From Nonomuraea montanisoli (GTDB taxonomy: Bacteria > Actinomycetota > Actinomycetes > Streptosporangiales > Streptosporangiaceae), in NCBI RefSeq assembly GCF_013363975.1, contig NZ_JABWGN010000004.1, positions 124,001 to 188,000 of the forward strand: DNA of 64,000 nt, in the 5' to 3' direction. Positions 1-8,959 of this stretch are shown piece after piece. The translations under genes and the position numbers were made by a program. Below the pieces are notes generated by a model that was not told the origin of the DNA, did no database searches, and was given only the letters and a program-made list of their open reading frames with translations. Each line of letters begins with the position of its first letter. The stretch's first letter is position 1.

Positions 1-2
1 CC

Positions 3-395
3 TTCGCGGCGATCAGGGCGGGCGCCTCGGGCTTCCTGCTCAAGGACGCTCCGGCGGCGGACCTGTTCAGCGCCGTCCGGTCGGTGCACGCGGGCGACGC
101 CGTGGTGGCGCCCAGCACGACGCGCCGTCTGCTGGAGCGCTTCGCCGTACACCTGCCGGACGGCACGCCCCGGCCGGACGCGGACGGGCTCACCGCGCGG
201 GAACACGAGGTGCTCCTCCACGTGGCGCGCGGCCTGTCGAACCCGGAGATCGCCGCGGAGCTGGGGCTGGCCGAGGCGACGGTGAAGACGCACGTCAACC
301 GGATCCTGGCCAAGCTGGGCCTGCGCGGGCGCGCCCAGGCCGTCGTCTACGCCTACGAGAGCGGGCTCGTCACCCCGGACCGGCGGCCGGGTTGA
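3..395 (+). CDS. NarL/FixJ-type response regulator, C-terminal part
   Basis: This is the 3' end of a two-component response regulator; the gene begins before the window and the reading frame is open from base 3. The first residues ([15 protein letters not shown]) are the end of a receiver domain, with the conserved lysine of the last beta strand. A linker follows, then a LuxR-type helix-turn-helix starting at [22 protein letters not shown] and including the typical [15 protein letters not shown] recognition helix. It would bind DNA when phosphorylated by a sensor kinase, which is not in the window. The downstream bases up to 592 hold only short repeats, and selB converges on it. Confidence 0.9.
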   Translation, partial: FAAIRAGASGFLLKDAPAADLFSAVRSVHAGDAVVAPSTTRRLLERFAVHLPDGTPRPDADGLTAREHEVLLHVARGLSNPEIAAELGLAEATVKTHVNRILAKLGLRGRAQAVVYAYESGLVTPDRRPG

Positions 396-446
396 CCCAC
401 CGGGCTGAGCTCCCGGGTTGACTCACCGGGCTGACTCACCGGGCTG
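392..446. repeat. Short tandem repeat between convergent genes
   Basis: The 13-bp unit TGACTCACCGGGC occurs twice in tandem at 419-444, and a diverged copy lies at 392-404, overlapping the stop codon of the response regulator. The stretch 396-592 holds no convincing gene; it separates the regulator from the convergent selB gene. No clear rho-independent hairpin with a T-run was seen. Confidence 0.6.
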
Positions 447-592
447 AGCCTCCGGGCGCGGACGTGCGCCGCGGGTGGCGGGGCCGGCCGTCCCGCCATC
501 CGCGACGCCGGGCACCTGGCCGGACGCCTCACCGGGACAGCATGCCGTGCGGGTCGAGCACGTACCTGCGCGCCGCTCCCTCGTCGCTACAG

Positions 593-2575
593 CTACGTTC
601 GGCGGTTGGCGTACGGCGGCCGGCCGCGTTCCACCAGCCGGCGCCGCACGTCGTCCAGCCGCTCGGTGAGCCCGGCCCGGTCGAGGTGTTCGAGCAGCGG
701 GACGGCCACCCGGCGGCTCGTGCCGAGGGCCTGCCTGGCCTCGCTGACCGTGAACGGCTGTGGCAGGCGCCCCAGGACCTCGGCCGCCCGCTCGTCGGCC
801 CCCGGGAGCAGCACCACGCCCTCACCCACGCGCAGCAGCGCGCCGGCGCGCGCGGCCGCGGCCAGCTCCCGCGCGCCCAGCCCCAGCTCGGCCAGCCGGG
901 CCGCCTCGGGCGCGTGGAAGGGCCGCGCCGCCAGCTCACGCCTCAACCGCTCGACCGCCCCGGCCACCGGCGGCGGCAGCCCCGCGGGCCCGGCGGCGAT
1001 CCGGCCCGCGGCGAGCGTGAGGGGCGGCCGTACGAGTGCGACGACCAGCCGCCGGTCGGGCAGGCCCAGCTCGTGCCGGGCGGCCTCGACGGGCATGCCG
1101 GGCTCCAGGGGGTTGTCGAGGGCGTGCCGTCGCACGACGTCCGCCAGCCGCCGCCCGTGCTCCTCCCACAGCCGGGGATCGGCGTACCAGTCACCGCACA
1201 CGGGCCCGGGGGGCTCGGCGGTTTCGCGTGCGGGGGGTTCGACGCCCATGGCGCGCAGGTCGGCGGCGCGCAGCAGCCCGTGCAGGCGCAGGGCGAACGC
1301 CGCCCCCAGCCCGTCCTGGACGGCCGCCTCCTGGAGGGCCGTCTCCAGGTGAGCCGTCTCCAGGTGAGCCGTCTCCCGGAGGGCCGTCTCCAGGAGCGCT
1401 GCCCGTCGCCGGGCGGCGCCTCTGCGGCTCAGCGGCGCGGGGCGCACGTCGAGGACCGTCGCGCCGGCGAGCACCCGCACCTCGGCCCGGTCGCGCCCCG
1501 GGTCGCGGCCGGGGTCGCGCAGGAGCAGCACGTCCCCGAGGCGGAGCGGCAGCGGCAGGGCCGGCCTCAGCCGCGCGAAGGACCCGCCGAGGGGCCGCAC
1601 CTCGCACGTGACCGCGGCCGAGCCCACGTGAACGGTCAACCGCCCGGGCAACCTCCCGAGCGCCCCCCGCGGCTCCCCTTCCGCACGCCCGTCCTCCGCG
1701 CGCCCGTCGTCCGCGCGCCCGTCCTCCGCCTCCGGGCGCCGCTCCTCGCCCGGATGCCCGCCCACCGGGGACACCAGGACGTCCACCAAGTCCGTGTACG
1801 TCCACCGGCCCGGCGTGACCAGCGCCTGGCCCCGCTCCGGAACGGCGTGGCCGCGCAGGTTCACCGCCACCCTGGCGACCGCGGACACCCTCTCCCTCGG
1901 CTCCTTCAGCGACTCCAGCGCCCTGACCCGCACCGGCTCGCCGGCCAGCAGCAGCTCGTCGCCCACCGCGACCGTGCCGGCGGGCAGCGTGCCGGTCACG
2001 ACCGTGCCGCTGCCGGTCACGCTGAACGCGCGATCCACCCACAGCCGTACCGGAGCGGACGGATCGGGCGGCGGCAGCGCGGCCACCAGCCGGTCCAGCG
2101 CCGCCCGCAACCCGTCGAGCCCCTGCCCCGTGCGCCCGCTCACGACGACGGTCTCCGCCCCGCCCAGCCCGGCTTGGCGCAGCCGGTCCCGGGCCCGCTC
2201 CGCGGCCGGCCGCGGGTCGGCCAGGTCCGCCCGGGTCACCACGAGCACGCCGTGCCGTACCCGCAGGGCCTCCAGGGCGACCAGGTGCTCCTCCGACTGC
2301 GGCATCCACCCCTCGTCGGCCGCCACCACGAACATCACGGCCGGCACCGGCCCGACCCCCGCCAGCATCGTGGCCAGGAACCGTTCGTGGCCCGGCACGT
2401 CCACGAACGCCAGGCGCTCCCCCGAGGGCAGCGCCGTCCAGGCGTAGCCGAGCTCGATCGTGAGCCCGCGCCGCCGCTCCTCCTCCAGCCGGTCGGGCTC
2501 CATCCCGGTGAGCGCCCGCACGAGGGTGGACTTGCCGTGATCGACATGCCCCGCGGTGGCGACCACGTGCGTCAT
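593..2575 (-). CDS. selB: Selenocysteine-specific elongation factor SelB
   Basis: SelB is a GTPase that carries Sec-tRNA(Sec) to the ribosome at UGA codons marked by a SECIS hairpin. The 660-residue protein starts with the G1 motif GHVDHGKST at residues 9-17, has DVPGH (G3) and the TRAD version of G4, then EF-Tu-like beta-barrel domains and a long C-terminal region of winged-helix character that in known SelB binds SECIS RNA. A low-complexity insert at about residues 395-415 (repeated ETA/HLETA units) separates the two halves and is coded by short DNA repeats near 1330-1400. The start ATG overlaps the selA stop by 4 nt, so the two genes are translationally coupled. The client is almost certainly the UGA-containing formate dehydrogenase at 15059-18235. 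Confidence 0.95.
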   Translation of the reverse strand: MTHVVATAGHVDHGKSTLVRALTGMEPDRLEEERRRGLTIELGYAWTALPSGERLAFVDVPGHERFLATMLAGVGPVPAVMFVVAADEGWMPQSEEHLVALEALRVRHGVLVVTRADLADPRPAAERARDRLRQAGLGGAETVVVSGRTGQGLDGLRAALDRLVAALPPPDPSAPVRLWVDRAFSVTGSGTVVTGTLPAGTVAVGDELLLAGEPVRVRALESLKEPRERVSAVARVAVNLRGHAVPERGQALVTPGRWTYTDLVDVLVSPVGGHPGEERRPEAEDGRADDGRAEDGRAEGEPRGALGRLPGRLTVHVGSAAVTCEVRPLGGSFARLRPALPLPLRLGDVLLLRDPGRDPGRDRAEVRVLAGATVLDVRPAPLSRRGAARRRAALLETALRETAHLETAHLETALQEAAVQDGLGAAFALRLHGLLRAADLRAMGVEPPARETAEPPGPVCGDWYADPRLWEEHGRRLADVVRRHALDNPLEPGMPVEAARHELGLPDRRLVVALVRPPLTLAAGRIAAGPAGLPPPVAGAVERLRRELAARPFHAPEAARLAELGLGARELAAAARAGALLRVGEGVVLLPGADERAAEVLGRLPQPFTVSEARQALGTSRRVAVPLLEHLDRAGLTERLDDVRRRLVERGRPPYANRRT

Positions 2576-3915
2576 TCCGCCGCCCCCTGCCGCCCGGACG
2601 CCTCCGAGGCCACCGGCACGGGCCGGGCGGGTTCACGAGCCAGCACCGCCCGTACGAGGTCGTCGTCGCGCTCCGGCGGGACCGCGCGCAGGTCCAGCAG
2701 CAGGCGTCCGCCCTCGACCCGGCCCACGACCGGCGGCTCGCCCGTGCGCAGCGCGGCCGCGAGCCGCTCCGGCAGGCTCACCGCGGCGCTCGGCAGGGTC
2801 ACGCCCGGCGCCCCTCCCCCGCCCACGGCGGCGGCGCTGGGCACCGCCCGGACGTCCACCCCCGCGGCGGCCAGCCGCGCCGCCAGGGCCGCCGCGCGTT
2901 CCGCCAGCGCCGCCGGATCCGCCCGCAGCGCCTCCACGACCGGCGGCGCGGGACCGCGCAGCGTCGCCTCCAGCGCGGCGAGCGTCAGCTTGTCGACCCG
3001 CAGCGCCCGGGCGAGCGGATGCCGCCTGCACCGCTCCACCAGGTCGGCCCGGCCGAGGAGTAGCCCCGCCTGCGGCCCGCCGAGCAGCTTGTCGCCGCTG
3101 GCCGTCACCAGGTCGGCGCCGGCCGCGAGCGTGCCGGCGGCGTCGGGCTCGGCGGGCAGCAGGGGCTCGCGGGCGAGCAGCCCGGAGCCGATGTCCACGA
3201 CGACGGGCACGCCGAGCCCGGTCAGCTCCGGCACCTCGGCCGAGCCGGTGAAGCCCTCGATCCGGTAGTTCGACGGGTGGATCTTGAGCACGAACCCGGT
3301 CTCCGGGCCCACGGCGCGGGCGTAGTCGCCGGCCGTGGTGCGGTTGGTGGTGCCGACCTCGCGCAGCCTCGCCCCGGTGGAGACGAGCAGGTCGGGGATG
3401 CGGAAACCGTCGCCGATCTCCACCAGCTCGCCCCTGCTGACGACGATCTCGCGTCCGGCGGCCAGCGCGGTGGCCGCCAGGACGAGCGCGGCGGCGTTGT
3501 TGTTGACGACGTGGACGTCCGCGGCCCGCGGCACGGCGGCGGCGAGCGCCTCCAGCGCACCCCGGCCGCGCCGCGCCCGGCCGCCCGCCGCCAGGTCGAA
3601 CTCCACGTCGGCGGCCCCGGCCGCGGCCGTCATCGCCTCGACCGCCGCGGCCGACAGCGGCGCCCGGCCGAGGTTGGTGTGGATCAGGACGCCGGTCGCG
3701 TTGATCACCGGGCGCAGGCCGGCCGCCCGTGCCGGGAGCGCCGCCACGGCCGCGCCGGCCACCTCCTCGGGACCGATCTCGCCGCGGCGCGCCCGCTCCT
3801 GGGCCCGCGCCACCGCCTCCTTGACGACCGTACGGCCCAGCCGCGCGGCGGCCTCGGCCAGGCGCGGGTCGGCGAGCACGGCGTCGGTGCGGGGCACACG
3901 CCTTCGCGGGTCCAC
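2572..3915 (-). CDS. selA: L-seryl-tRNA(Sec) selenium transferase SelA
   Basis: SelA is a PLP enzyme that converts Ser-tRNA(Sec) to Sec-tRNA(Sec) using selenophosphate. The 447-residue protein has the family signature SGDKLLGGPQAG with the PLP lysine at residue 276, and INATGVLIHTNLGRAPLS near residue 71. It starts 14 nt after the tRNA-Sec gene on the same strand and overlaps selB by 4 nt, so tRNA-Sec, selA and selB look like one transcript. The length is usual for bacterial SelA. Confidence 0.95.
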   Translation of the reverse strand: MDPRRRVPRTDAVLADPRLAEAAARLGRTVVKEAVARAQERARRGEIGPEEVAGAAVAALPARAAGLRPVINATGVLIHTNLGRAPLSAAAVEAMTAAAGAADVEFDLAAGGRARRGRGALEALAAAVPRAADVHVVNNNAAALVLAATALAAGREIVVSRGELVEIGDGFRIPDLLVSTGARLREVGTTNRTTAGDYARAVGPETGFVLKIHPSNYRIEGFTGSAEVPELTGLGVPVVVDIGSGLLAREPLLPAEPDAAGTLAAGADLVTASGDKLLGGPQAGLLLGRADLVERCRRHPLARALRVDKLTLAALEATLRGPAPPVVEALRADPAALAERAAALAARLAAAGVDVRAVPSAAAVGGGGAPGVTLPSAAVSLPERLAAALRTGEPPVVGRVEGGRLLLDLRAVPPERDDDLVRAVLAREPARPVPVASEASGRQGAAE

Positions 3916-3929
3916 TCTCCGAACATAAG

Positions 3930-4022
3930 CGGAGGCGGACGGGAATCGAACCCGCCAGGCCGAGGACCTCGGCCTCGTCGGTTTTGAAGACCGCGGGGGC
4001 CACCAGGCGCCCAGACGCCTCC
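3930..4022 (-). tRNA. selC: tRNA-Sec (anticodon UCA)
   Basis: Read on the minus strand, the 93-nt sequence begins GGAGGCGTCTGGG and ends CGTCCGCCTCCG. The 7-bp acceptor pairs GGAGGCG with CGCCTCC, followed by the discriminator G (CCA not encoded). The anticodon TCA lies at 3987-3985 within CTTCAAAAC. A long variable arm has an 8-bp stem (AGGCCGAG/CTCGGCCT) and a 3-nt loop, and the T-arm contains GGGTTCGATTCCC. The enlarged variable arm, UCA anticodon and position next to selA identify selenocysteine tRNA. The acceptor plus T-stem together reach the 13 bp expected of bacterial tRNA-Sec if the T stem is counted as 6 bp. Confidence 0.95.
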
Positions 4023-4095
4023 AGGGGAGAACCTACCCGCGGACGGGTAGAGGTCGAGGCGGCACACCGACACGGAGCCCAGTTGTGAGGCCGGA

Positions 4096-5217
4096 GTGAG
4101 TGAGAGCGCGACGTCCACGGTCCCGCCGGAGCCGGAGCCGGAGCGAGAGCGGGAGCGGGAGCGGGTCCGGCTGACGGCGTACGCGCACGGCGGCGGCTGC
4201 GCCTGCAAGATCCCGCCGGGCGAGCTGGAGTCCGTCGTCGCCGCCCTGACCGGCTCGTCCTCCCCGACCGGCTCGTCCTCCCTGACCAGGCCGTCCGGCG
4301 CGCCGGGCGCGGCCGGGCCGTCCGCATCGCCGGGCGCGGCCGGGGAGCTGCTCGTCGGGCTGGACGACGGGGACGACGCCGCCGTGGTGCGCCTCGACGG
4401 CGGCCGGGCCGTGGTGGCGACCGCCGACTTCTTCACGCCCGTGCTGGACGACCCGTACGACTGGGGGCGGGTCGCGGCGGCCAACGCGCTGTCCGACGTG
4501 TACGCCGTCGGCGGCGAGCCCCTGGTGGCCGTGAACCTGCTGGGCTGGCCGCGCGGGCGGCTGCCGCTGGAGCTGGCCGCGGAGGTCTTGCGCGGCGGCC
4601 TGGACGTGGCGCGCTCGGCGGGCTGTCACGTCGCGGGCGGTCACAGCGTGGACGACCCGGAGCCGAAGTACGGCATGGCGGTCACCGGCCTGGCCGACCC
4701 GGCGCGGCTGCTGCGCCTCGACGCGGCGCGGCCCGGGCTGCCGCTGTCGCTGAGCAAGCCGCTCGGCGTCGGGGTGCTGAACGCGCGGCACAAGGCCACG
4801 GGTGAGGTGTTCGAGCAGGCGGTCGCCGTGATGACGGCACTGAACCGCGACGCGTCCCGGGCCGCCCTGGCCGCCGGTGCGGAGTGCGCCACGGACGTGA
4901 CCGGGTTCGGCCTGCTCGGGCACCTCTACAAGCTGGCCCGGGCCGGCCGGGTGACGGCGGTGGTGGACGTGGCCGCGGTGCCGTACCTGGAGGGAGCCCG
5001 GGAGGCGCTGCGCGACGGGTACGTGAGCGGCGGCACCCGCCGCAACCTCGACTGGGTGCGGCCCCGGCTCGACCCGGGCCGTTTCGGGGAGGACGAGCTG
5101 CTGCTGCTCGCCGACGCCCAGACGTCGGGCGGCCTGCTGGTGGCCGGTGAGATCCCCGGTGCGCCGGTCGTCGGCGAGCTGGTCCCGTTCGAGGGGCCGC
5201 ACCTGCGGCTGCGCTGA
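4096..5217 (+). CDS. selD: Selenide, water dikinase SelD (Cys form)
   Basis: SelD makes selenophosphate from selenide and ATP, the selenium donor for SelA. The 373-residue protein has GGGCACKIPP near the N-terminus; Cys35 and Lys38 match the catalytic Cys17 and Lys20 of the E. coli enzyme, so this is a cysteine and not a selenocysteine SelD. Further signatures are the acidic DDGDDAAVV, TADFFTPVLDDPYDWGRVAAANALSDVYA, and GGHSVDDPEPKYG. The N-terminus carries a charged PE/RE repeat, and a Ser/Pro/Ala-rich insert follows the active-site loop. GTG is taken as the start. The gene is divergent from tRNA-Sec/selA/selB with about 70 bp between them. Confidence 0.95.
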   Translation: MSESATSTVPPEPEPERERERERVRLTAYAHGGGCACKIPPGELESVVAALTGSSSPTGSSSLTRPSGAPGAAGPSASPGAAGELLVGLDDGDDAAVVRLDGGRAVVATADFFTPVLDDPYDWGRVAAANALSDVYAVGGEPLVAVNLLGWPRGRLPLELAAEVLRGGLDVARSAGCHVAGGHSVDDPEPKYGMAVTGLADPARLLRLDAARPGLPLSLSKPLGVGVLNARHKATGEVFEQAVAVMTALNRDASRAALAAGAECATDVTGFGLLGHLYKLARAGRVTAVVDVAAVPYLEGAREALRDGYVSGGTRRNLDWVRPRLDPGRFGEDELLLLADAQTSGGLLVAGEIPGAPVVGELVPFEGPHLRLR

Positions 5218-5241
5218 CCGCGTGCCACGGCGGGCGCCCGT

Positions 5242-5355
5242 GTATGCGACGGGCGCCCGCGACAGAGCGGGACGCGGGGGTATGCGGCGGGCGTCCACGA
5301 CCGCGTGAGACGCCGGGGTATGCGGCGAAGACAGCCGGCCATTCTCCGCATCGCG
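5242..5355. repeat. Degenerate 38-bp repeats downstream of selD
   Basis: Three imperfect units begin with GTATGCGRCG at 5242, 5280 and 5318, an exact 38-bp period. They lie between the selD stop and the promoter of the oxidoreductase gene at 5413. The first unit contains inverted GGGCGCCC blocks that could form a hairpin and serve as selD terminator. Similar GTATGCGGC words occur at 8810-8850 upstream of the secreted PASTA gene. Confidence 0.55.
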
Positions 5356-5412
5356 CGCCGTTCGTACGGTTGACCGTGATCGATTGAACCGAATCACTGA
5401 GGAGCGTCCCCC

Positions 5413-6336
5413 ATGCGTGCTGTCATCCAGACTTCTTTCGGCGGCCCCGAGGTGCTGCGCGTCGCCGAGACCGAGCGCCCCGAGCCGCTGTCCGGCGAGG
5501 TCCTGGTCCGGGTGTGGGCCAGCGGGGTGAACCCGATCGACGCCGCCGTGAGGTCCGGCGCCTATCCGCTCCTGGGTCAGCCGCCGTTCGGCGTCGGCTG
5601 GGACATCTCCGGAGTGGTGGAGGAGGCCGCGCCCGGCGCCCGGTACAAGGTGGGCGACGAGGTGTACGGCATGCCGTTCTTCCCCCGCGCCGCGACCGGC
5701 TACGCCGAGTACGTGGCCACGCCCTCCCGCCAGGTGGCCCGCAAGCCCGTCACCCTCGACCACGTCCAGGCCGCGGCCCTCCCCCTGGCCGGGCTCACCG
5801 CGTGGCAGGGACTGGTGGACGCGGCGGACGTCAAGGCGGGTGACCGGGTGCTGGTCCACCGGGCCGCGGGCGGGGTCGGGCATCTGGCGGTGCAGATCGC
5901 CAAGGCCCGCGGCGCGCACGTGATCGCGCTGGCCAGCGCGGGCAAGCACGAGTTCGTCCGCTCTCTCGGCGCCGACGAGGTGATCGACTACCAGGTGACC
6001 GACTTCACCGAGGTGGTCCGCGACGTGGACGTCGTCCTCGACTCCAACGCGCAGGGGGAGAGCTCGCTGGCGGTGCTCAGGCCCGGCGGGATGCTGGTCA
6101 GCATCATGGAGCACGCGAACGCGAAGCTCGCCGCGCGGGTGGAGGCCGCCGGGCGGCGCTTCGCGGGGGTGTCGGTCGAGCCCGACTACGCGGCGCTGGA
6201 GGCCATCGCCACGCTGGTCGACGCCGGCGCGATCCGCCCGCACGTCCAGGAGACCTTCCCGCTGGAGGAGGCCGGGAAGGCGCACGAGGTGCTGGAGGGA
6301 GGCCAGGTCCGGGGAAAGCTCGTCCTGACGGTATAA
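5413..6336 (+). CDS. NADP-dependent quinone oxidoreductase (MDR family)
   Basis: A 307-residue medium-chain dehydrogenase/reductase of the zinc-free quinone oxidoreductase type. It has the N-terminal GroES-like fold (EVLVRVWASGVNPIDAAVRSG) and a Rossmann domain with the nucleotide-binding run VHRAAGGVGHLAVQIAKARGA at about residues 155-175. No zinc-ligand cysteines are present. A strong Shine-Dalgarno (GAGGAGCG) precedes the ATG. The AraC regulator starts 8 nt after the stop, so the two are probably co-transcribed. The substrate cannot be told from sequence. Confidence 0.85.
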   Translation: MRAVIQTSFGGPEVLRVAETERPEPLSGEVLVRVWASGVNPIDAAVRSGAYPLLGQPPFGVGWDISGVVEEAAPGARYKVGDEVYGMPFFPRAATGYAEYVATPSRQVARKPVTLDHVQAAALPLAGLTAWQGLVDAADVKAGDRVLVHRAAGGVGHLAVQIAKARGAHVIALASAGKHEFVRSLGADEVIDYQVTDFTEVVRDVDVVLDSNAQGESSLAVLRPGGMLVSIMEHANAKLAARVEAAGRRFAGVSVEPDYAALEAIATLVDAGAIRPHVQETFPLEEAGKAHEVLEGGQVRGKLVLTV

Positions 6337-6344
6337 AGCAGGAC

Positions 6345-7274
6345 ATGGACATCCTCGCCGAAGCGCTGGAGTCGATGCGGACCGGGCGTCCCACCTCGGT
6401 CCGCACCGACGGTCACGCACCGTGGGGGCTGCGGTTGCCGCCCGCCGCGGGCGTCGGCTTCCACGTGGTGCTGCACGGCTCGTGCTGGCTCGTCCCCGTG
6501 GACGCCCCGCACCGGGAGCCGATCCCGTTGGGCGTCGGCGACGTGGTGTTCCTGCGCAGCGGCTCCCGCCACGTCCTGGCCGACCACCCCAGCACTCCGG
6601 GCGAGGTGCCGGGACCGGAGCGCTTCACCAAGGCTCCGCCGATCGGGGCGGTCGTGCTCGGCGGCGGCGGCCCGCGCACCAGCCTGTTGTGCGGCAACTA
6701 CCATCTCGACATGGCCAGGCCGCATCCCGTGGTGCGGCAGCTTCCCGAGGTGGTCCACCTGCGCACCCGTCACGGCCGCCATGCCGAGCTGAGCGCCGCG
6801 GTCCAGCTTCTCGGCGCGGAGCTGGACCATCCGCGTATCGGCTCGGAAGGCATCGTGCCGGCGCTGATCGACTCGCTGCTGCTGTACATCCTGCGCGCCT
6901 GGCTGGAGGACCAGCCCGCCGAGGCCGAAGGCTGGTCCGCCGCGCTCCGCGACCCGGCGGTCGCCCCGGCGCTGGCGGCCATCCACGACACTCCGTCGGC
7001 CGCGTGGACGGTGGAGTCGCTGGCCGTACGGTCCGGGCTCTCCCGCGCCGCCTTCGCCAGGAGGTTCACCACCCTGGTCGGCGAGCCGCCCATGGCGTAC
7101 CTGACCCGATGGCGCATGACGCTGGCCGCCAAGCTGCTGCGCGACTCCGACGTCCCGCTGCTCACCGTCGCCGCCCGTACGGGCTACAGCACGGAGTTCG
7201 CGCTGGCCAGGGCGTTCAAGCGGGAGTACGGCATCGCCCCCGGCGGCTACCGCCGCCAGGCCAGGGCCGCCTGA
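6345..7274 (+). CDS. AraC-family regulator with cupin sensor
   Basis: A 309-residue transcription regulator. The N-terminal half is a cupin-type ligand-binding domain (VPVDAPHREPIPLGVGDVVF, then the conserved LLCGNYHLD region). The C-terminal half has two helix-turn-helix motifs: SLAVRSGLSRAAFARRF, and LLTVAARTGYSTEFALARAF followed by KREYGIAPGGYRR. It lies 8 nt downstream of the quinone oxidoreductase and probably controls it. Confidence 0.87.
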   Translation: MDILAEALESMRTGRPTSVRTDGHAPWGLRLPPAAGVGFHVVLHGSCWLVPVDAPHREPIPLGVGDVVFLRSGSRHVLADHPSTPGEVPGPERFTKAPPIGAVVLGGGGPRTSLLCGNYHLDMARPHPVVRQLPEVVHLRTRHGRHAELSAAVQLLGAELDHPRIGSEGIVPALIDSLLLYILRAWLEDQPAEAEGWSAALRDPAVAPALAAIHDTPSAAWTVESLAVRSGLSRAAFARRFTTLVGEPPMAYLTRWRMTLAAKLLRDSDVPLLTVAARTGYSTEFALARAFKREYGIAPGGYRRQARAA

Positions 7275-7291
7275 CGGAATAGGCTCTCCGG

Positions 7292-7942
7292 ATGATCGCT
7301 CCGGTTGAACTCGTCATCTTCGACTGCGACGGCGTACTCGTCGACAGCGAACGCATAGCCGTGCGCCTCCACGTCGCGGTGGGCGCCGAGCTGGGCTGGC
7401 CGCTGACCGAAGCCGAGGTGATCGAGAAGTTCATCGGCCGGTCGCCCGTCTCCAACGCAGAACAGATCACCGCCCGGGTGGGGCCGAGCCGGGCCGCGCT
7501 CTGGCAGGAGAGATTCGAGCACCTGCACCGCGCGGCCGTCGATGCCGAGCTCACCCCGGTCGACGGCATCCTCGACGTCCTCGACACCCTCACCGTTCCC
7601 GGCTGCGTCGCCTCTGGCGGCAGCCACGAGACGATGCGCCGCACCCTGGGCCGCACCGGGATCCACCCGTACTTCGAGGGCCGCATCTTCAGCGCGAGCG
7701 AGGTCTCCCACGGCAAACCGGCCCCCGACCTGTTCCTGCACGCCGCCGAGCGGATGGGCGTCCACCCCGCGGCCTGCGTCGTCGTCGAGGACAGCACCTA
7801 CGGGATCCAGGCGGCCCGCGCGGCCGGCATGCGCGCTCTCGGCTACGCCGGCGGGCTCACCCCCGCGGAACGGCTCGACGGACCGAACACCACGGTCTTC
7901 GCCGACATGCGCGAACTCCCGGCGCTCCTCGCACCGACCTGA
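7292..7942 (+). CDS. HAD-superfamily phosphatase (beta-phosphoglucomutase-like)
   Basis: A 216-residue HAD hydrolase, subfamily IA. Motif I is FDCDGVLVDSE at residues 9-19, motif II is CVASGGSHETM, the lysine of motif III lies in SHGKPAPDLFL, and motif IV is VVVEDSTYGIQAARAAGM. A small helical cap lies between motifs I and II. Members dephosphorylate sugar phosphates or act as beta-phosphoglucomutases; the exact substrate is not visible. It follows the AraC gene by 17 nt and may belong to the same transcript. Confidence 0.85.
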   Translation: MIAPVELVIFDCDGVLVDSERIAVRLHVAVGAELGWPLTEAEVIEKFIGRSPVSNAEQITARVGPSRAALWQERFEHLHRAAVDAELTPVDGILDVLDTLTVPGCVASGGSHETMRRTLGRTGIHPYFEGRIFSASEVSHGKPAPDLFLHAAERMGVHPAACVVVEDSTYGIQAARAAGMRALGYAGGLTPAERLDGPNTTVFADMRELPALLAPT

Positions 7943-7985
7943 CCGATTCAGCCGAGATCATCCGCCGCAAGGCGGATCAGCACCG

Positions 7986-8774
7986 CTACGGGTGCGGGCA
8001 CGGACCGGAGGCTCCCTTCGGGAACGCGCGGGTGACCGCGTCCATGCGGTTGGAGACCTGCAGCCGCCGGTAGGCATTCTCCAGGTGCTTGCGCACGGTT
8101 CCTTCGGAGACGCCCAGCCGGCGGGCGATCTGGAGGTTGGTGTGTCCCGCGGCGAGCAGGTGCAGCAGTTGCCACTGCCGGGGCGTGAGCCGCGGAGCGG
8201 GATGCCGGCGCCGTTCGGCGTCCAGGTACGCCTCGTACAGGTGCGGCCGCAGCAACGTGAGCAGCGCGCGGTCGCGCTCGGAGAAGTCCGGGCCGGGCCC
8301 ACGGAACAGGAATATCCGCAGGGTCCGGCCGAGGCCGCCGGTCCCGGGCGTCCCGGCGGGCAGGCAGAGCATGAGCTCGTGCTCGATCCCCAGAGGCCGG
8401 AAGTAGTCGCCGTACATGCCGGTGCTGTGCCATTGCCGGGCGGAGTAGAAGTCCGCGACCGTCACGACACTGCGCAGGTCGCCGCTGCGGTCGGGGTAAC
8501 TGCAGGGCCGGCAGTCCCAGTAGTGTTCCCAGTGCGTCAGATCGGCGCCCTCGTCGGTCGTCTCGTCGCAACCAGGCCCGACCTGCGTCAGCCACCACGC
8601 CTGCCGGTGCGTGTCGAAGCCCGCGACGGTCAGTTCGTCACAGCGGATCTGGCCCATCAGGTCACTGAGCAGAGACGGCGGCAGCCCCTGCGCCGGCACA
8701 TCCGTGCGGTTCTCGCTGACGATCCCCGCCAAGGTACGCAGATCGAGATCGCTGAGTGATGACGAGCTCCCCAT
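7986..8774 (-). CDS. LuxR-family transcriptional regulator
   Basis: A 262-residue protein with a C-terminal LuxR helix-turn-helix (LTPRQWQLLHLLAAGHTNLQIARRLGVSEGTVRKHLENAYRRL, given here by its two ends at about residues 195-240). The N-terminal 180 residues have no receiver or AAA domain; they resemble a GAF-like sensor and carry a cysteine pair in HYWDCRPCSYPD, which could bind a metal or sense redox state (inference). It is convergent with the HAD gene and divergent from the secreted PASTA protein, which it could regulate. Confidence 0.8.
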   Translation of the reverse strand: MGSSSSLSDLDLRTLAGIVSENRTDVPAQGLPPSLLSDLMGQIRCDELTVAGFDTHRQAWWLTQVGPGCDETTDEGADLTHWEHYWDCRPCSYPDRSGDLRSVVTVADFYSARQWHSTGMYGDYFRPLGIEHELMLCLPAGTPGTGGLGRTLRIFLFRGPGPDFSERDRALLTLLRPHLYEAYLDAERRRHPAPRLTPRQWQLLHLLAAGHTNLQIARRLGVSEGTVRKHLENAYRRLQVSNRMDAVTRAFPKGASGPCPHP

Positions 8775-8809
8775 GAGGTTGTCCCTTCACCCGGAGGCCG
8801 CCCTCAGAG

Positions 8810-8856
8810 TATGCGGCCGCCGGGCCCTCCGGCATACGCAGACCCTCGTATGGTGG
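8810..8856. promoter_or_regulatory. GTATGC inverted repeat in divergent promoter region
   Basis: Between the LuxR gene and the PASTA gene, GTATGCGG and its inverse CGGCATAC are separated by a GC-rich spacer, and a third GTATG word follows. An inverted repeat between divergent genes is a plausible operator for the LuxR protein. Only the symmetry is seen; binding is inference. Confidence 0.35.
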
Positions 8857-8959
8857 CCGGGCCGCGGAGCCTCCCATGCTGAACGTGACCGACCGTGACG
8901 CGGGGGATCAGGGCCCGTACCCGCTCACGTCTGGACCGGGCCCAAGAGGGAAGGCAGTC

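Noticed and set aside
396..446. Terminator of the response regulator
   Set aside because: Short direct repeats but no stable hairpin with a T-run.
464..3268. A very long open frame antisense to selB and selA
   Set aside because: It is an Arg/Pro-rich shadow produced by GC-rich codon bias opposite two well-conserved genes.
4096..4210. Possible selenocysteine in SelD
   Set aside because: The active-site codon is TGC (Cys35), with no in-frame TGA.
4033..6420. Long minus-strand frame opposite selD and the oxidoreductase
   Set aside because: No start context or domain; mirror of high-GC coding.
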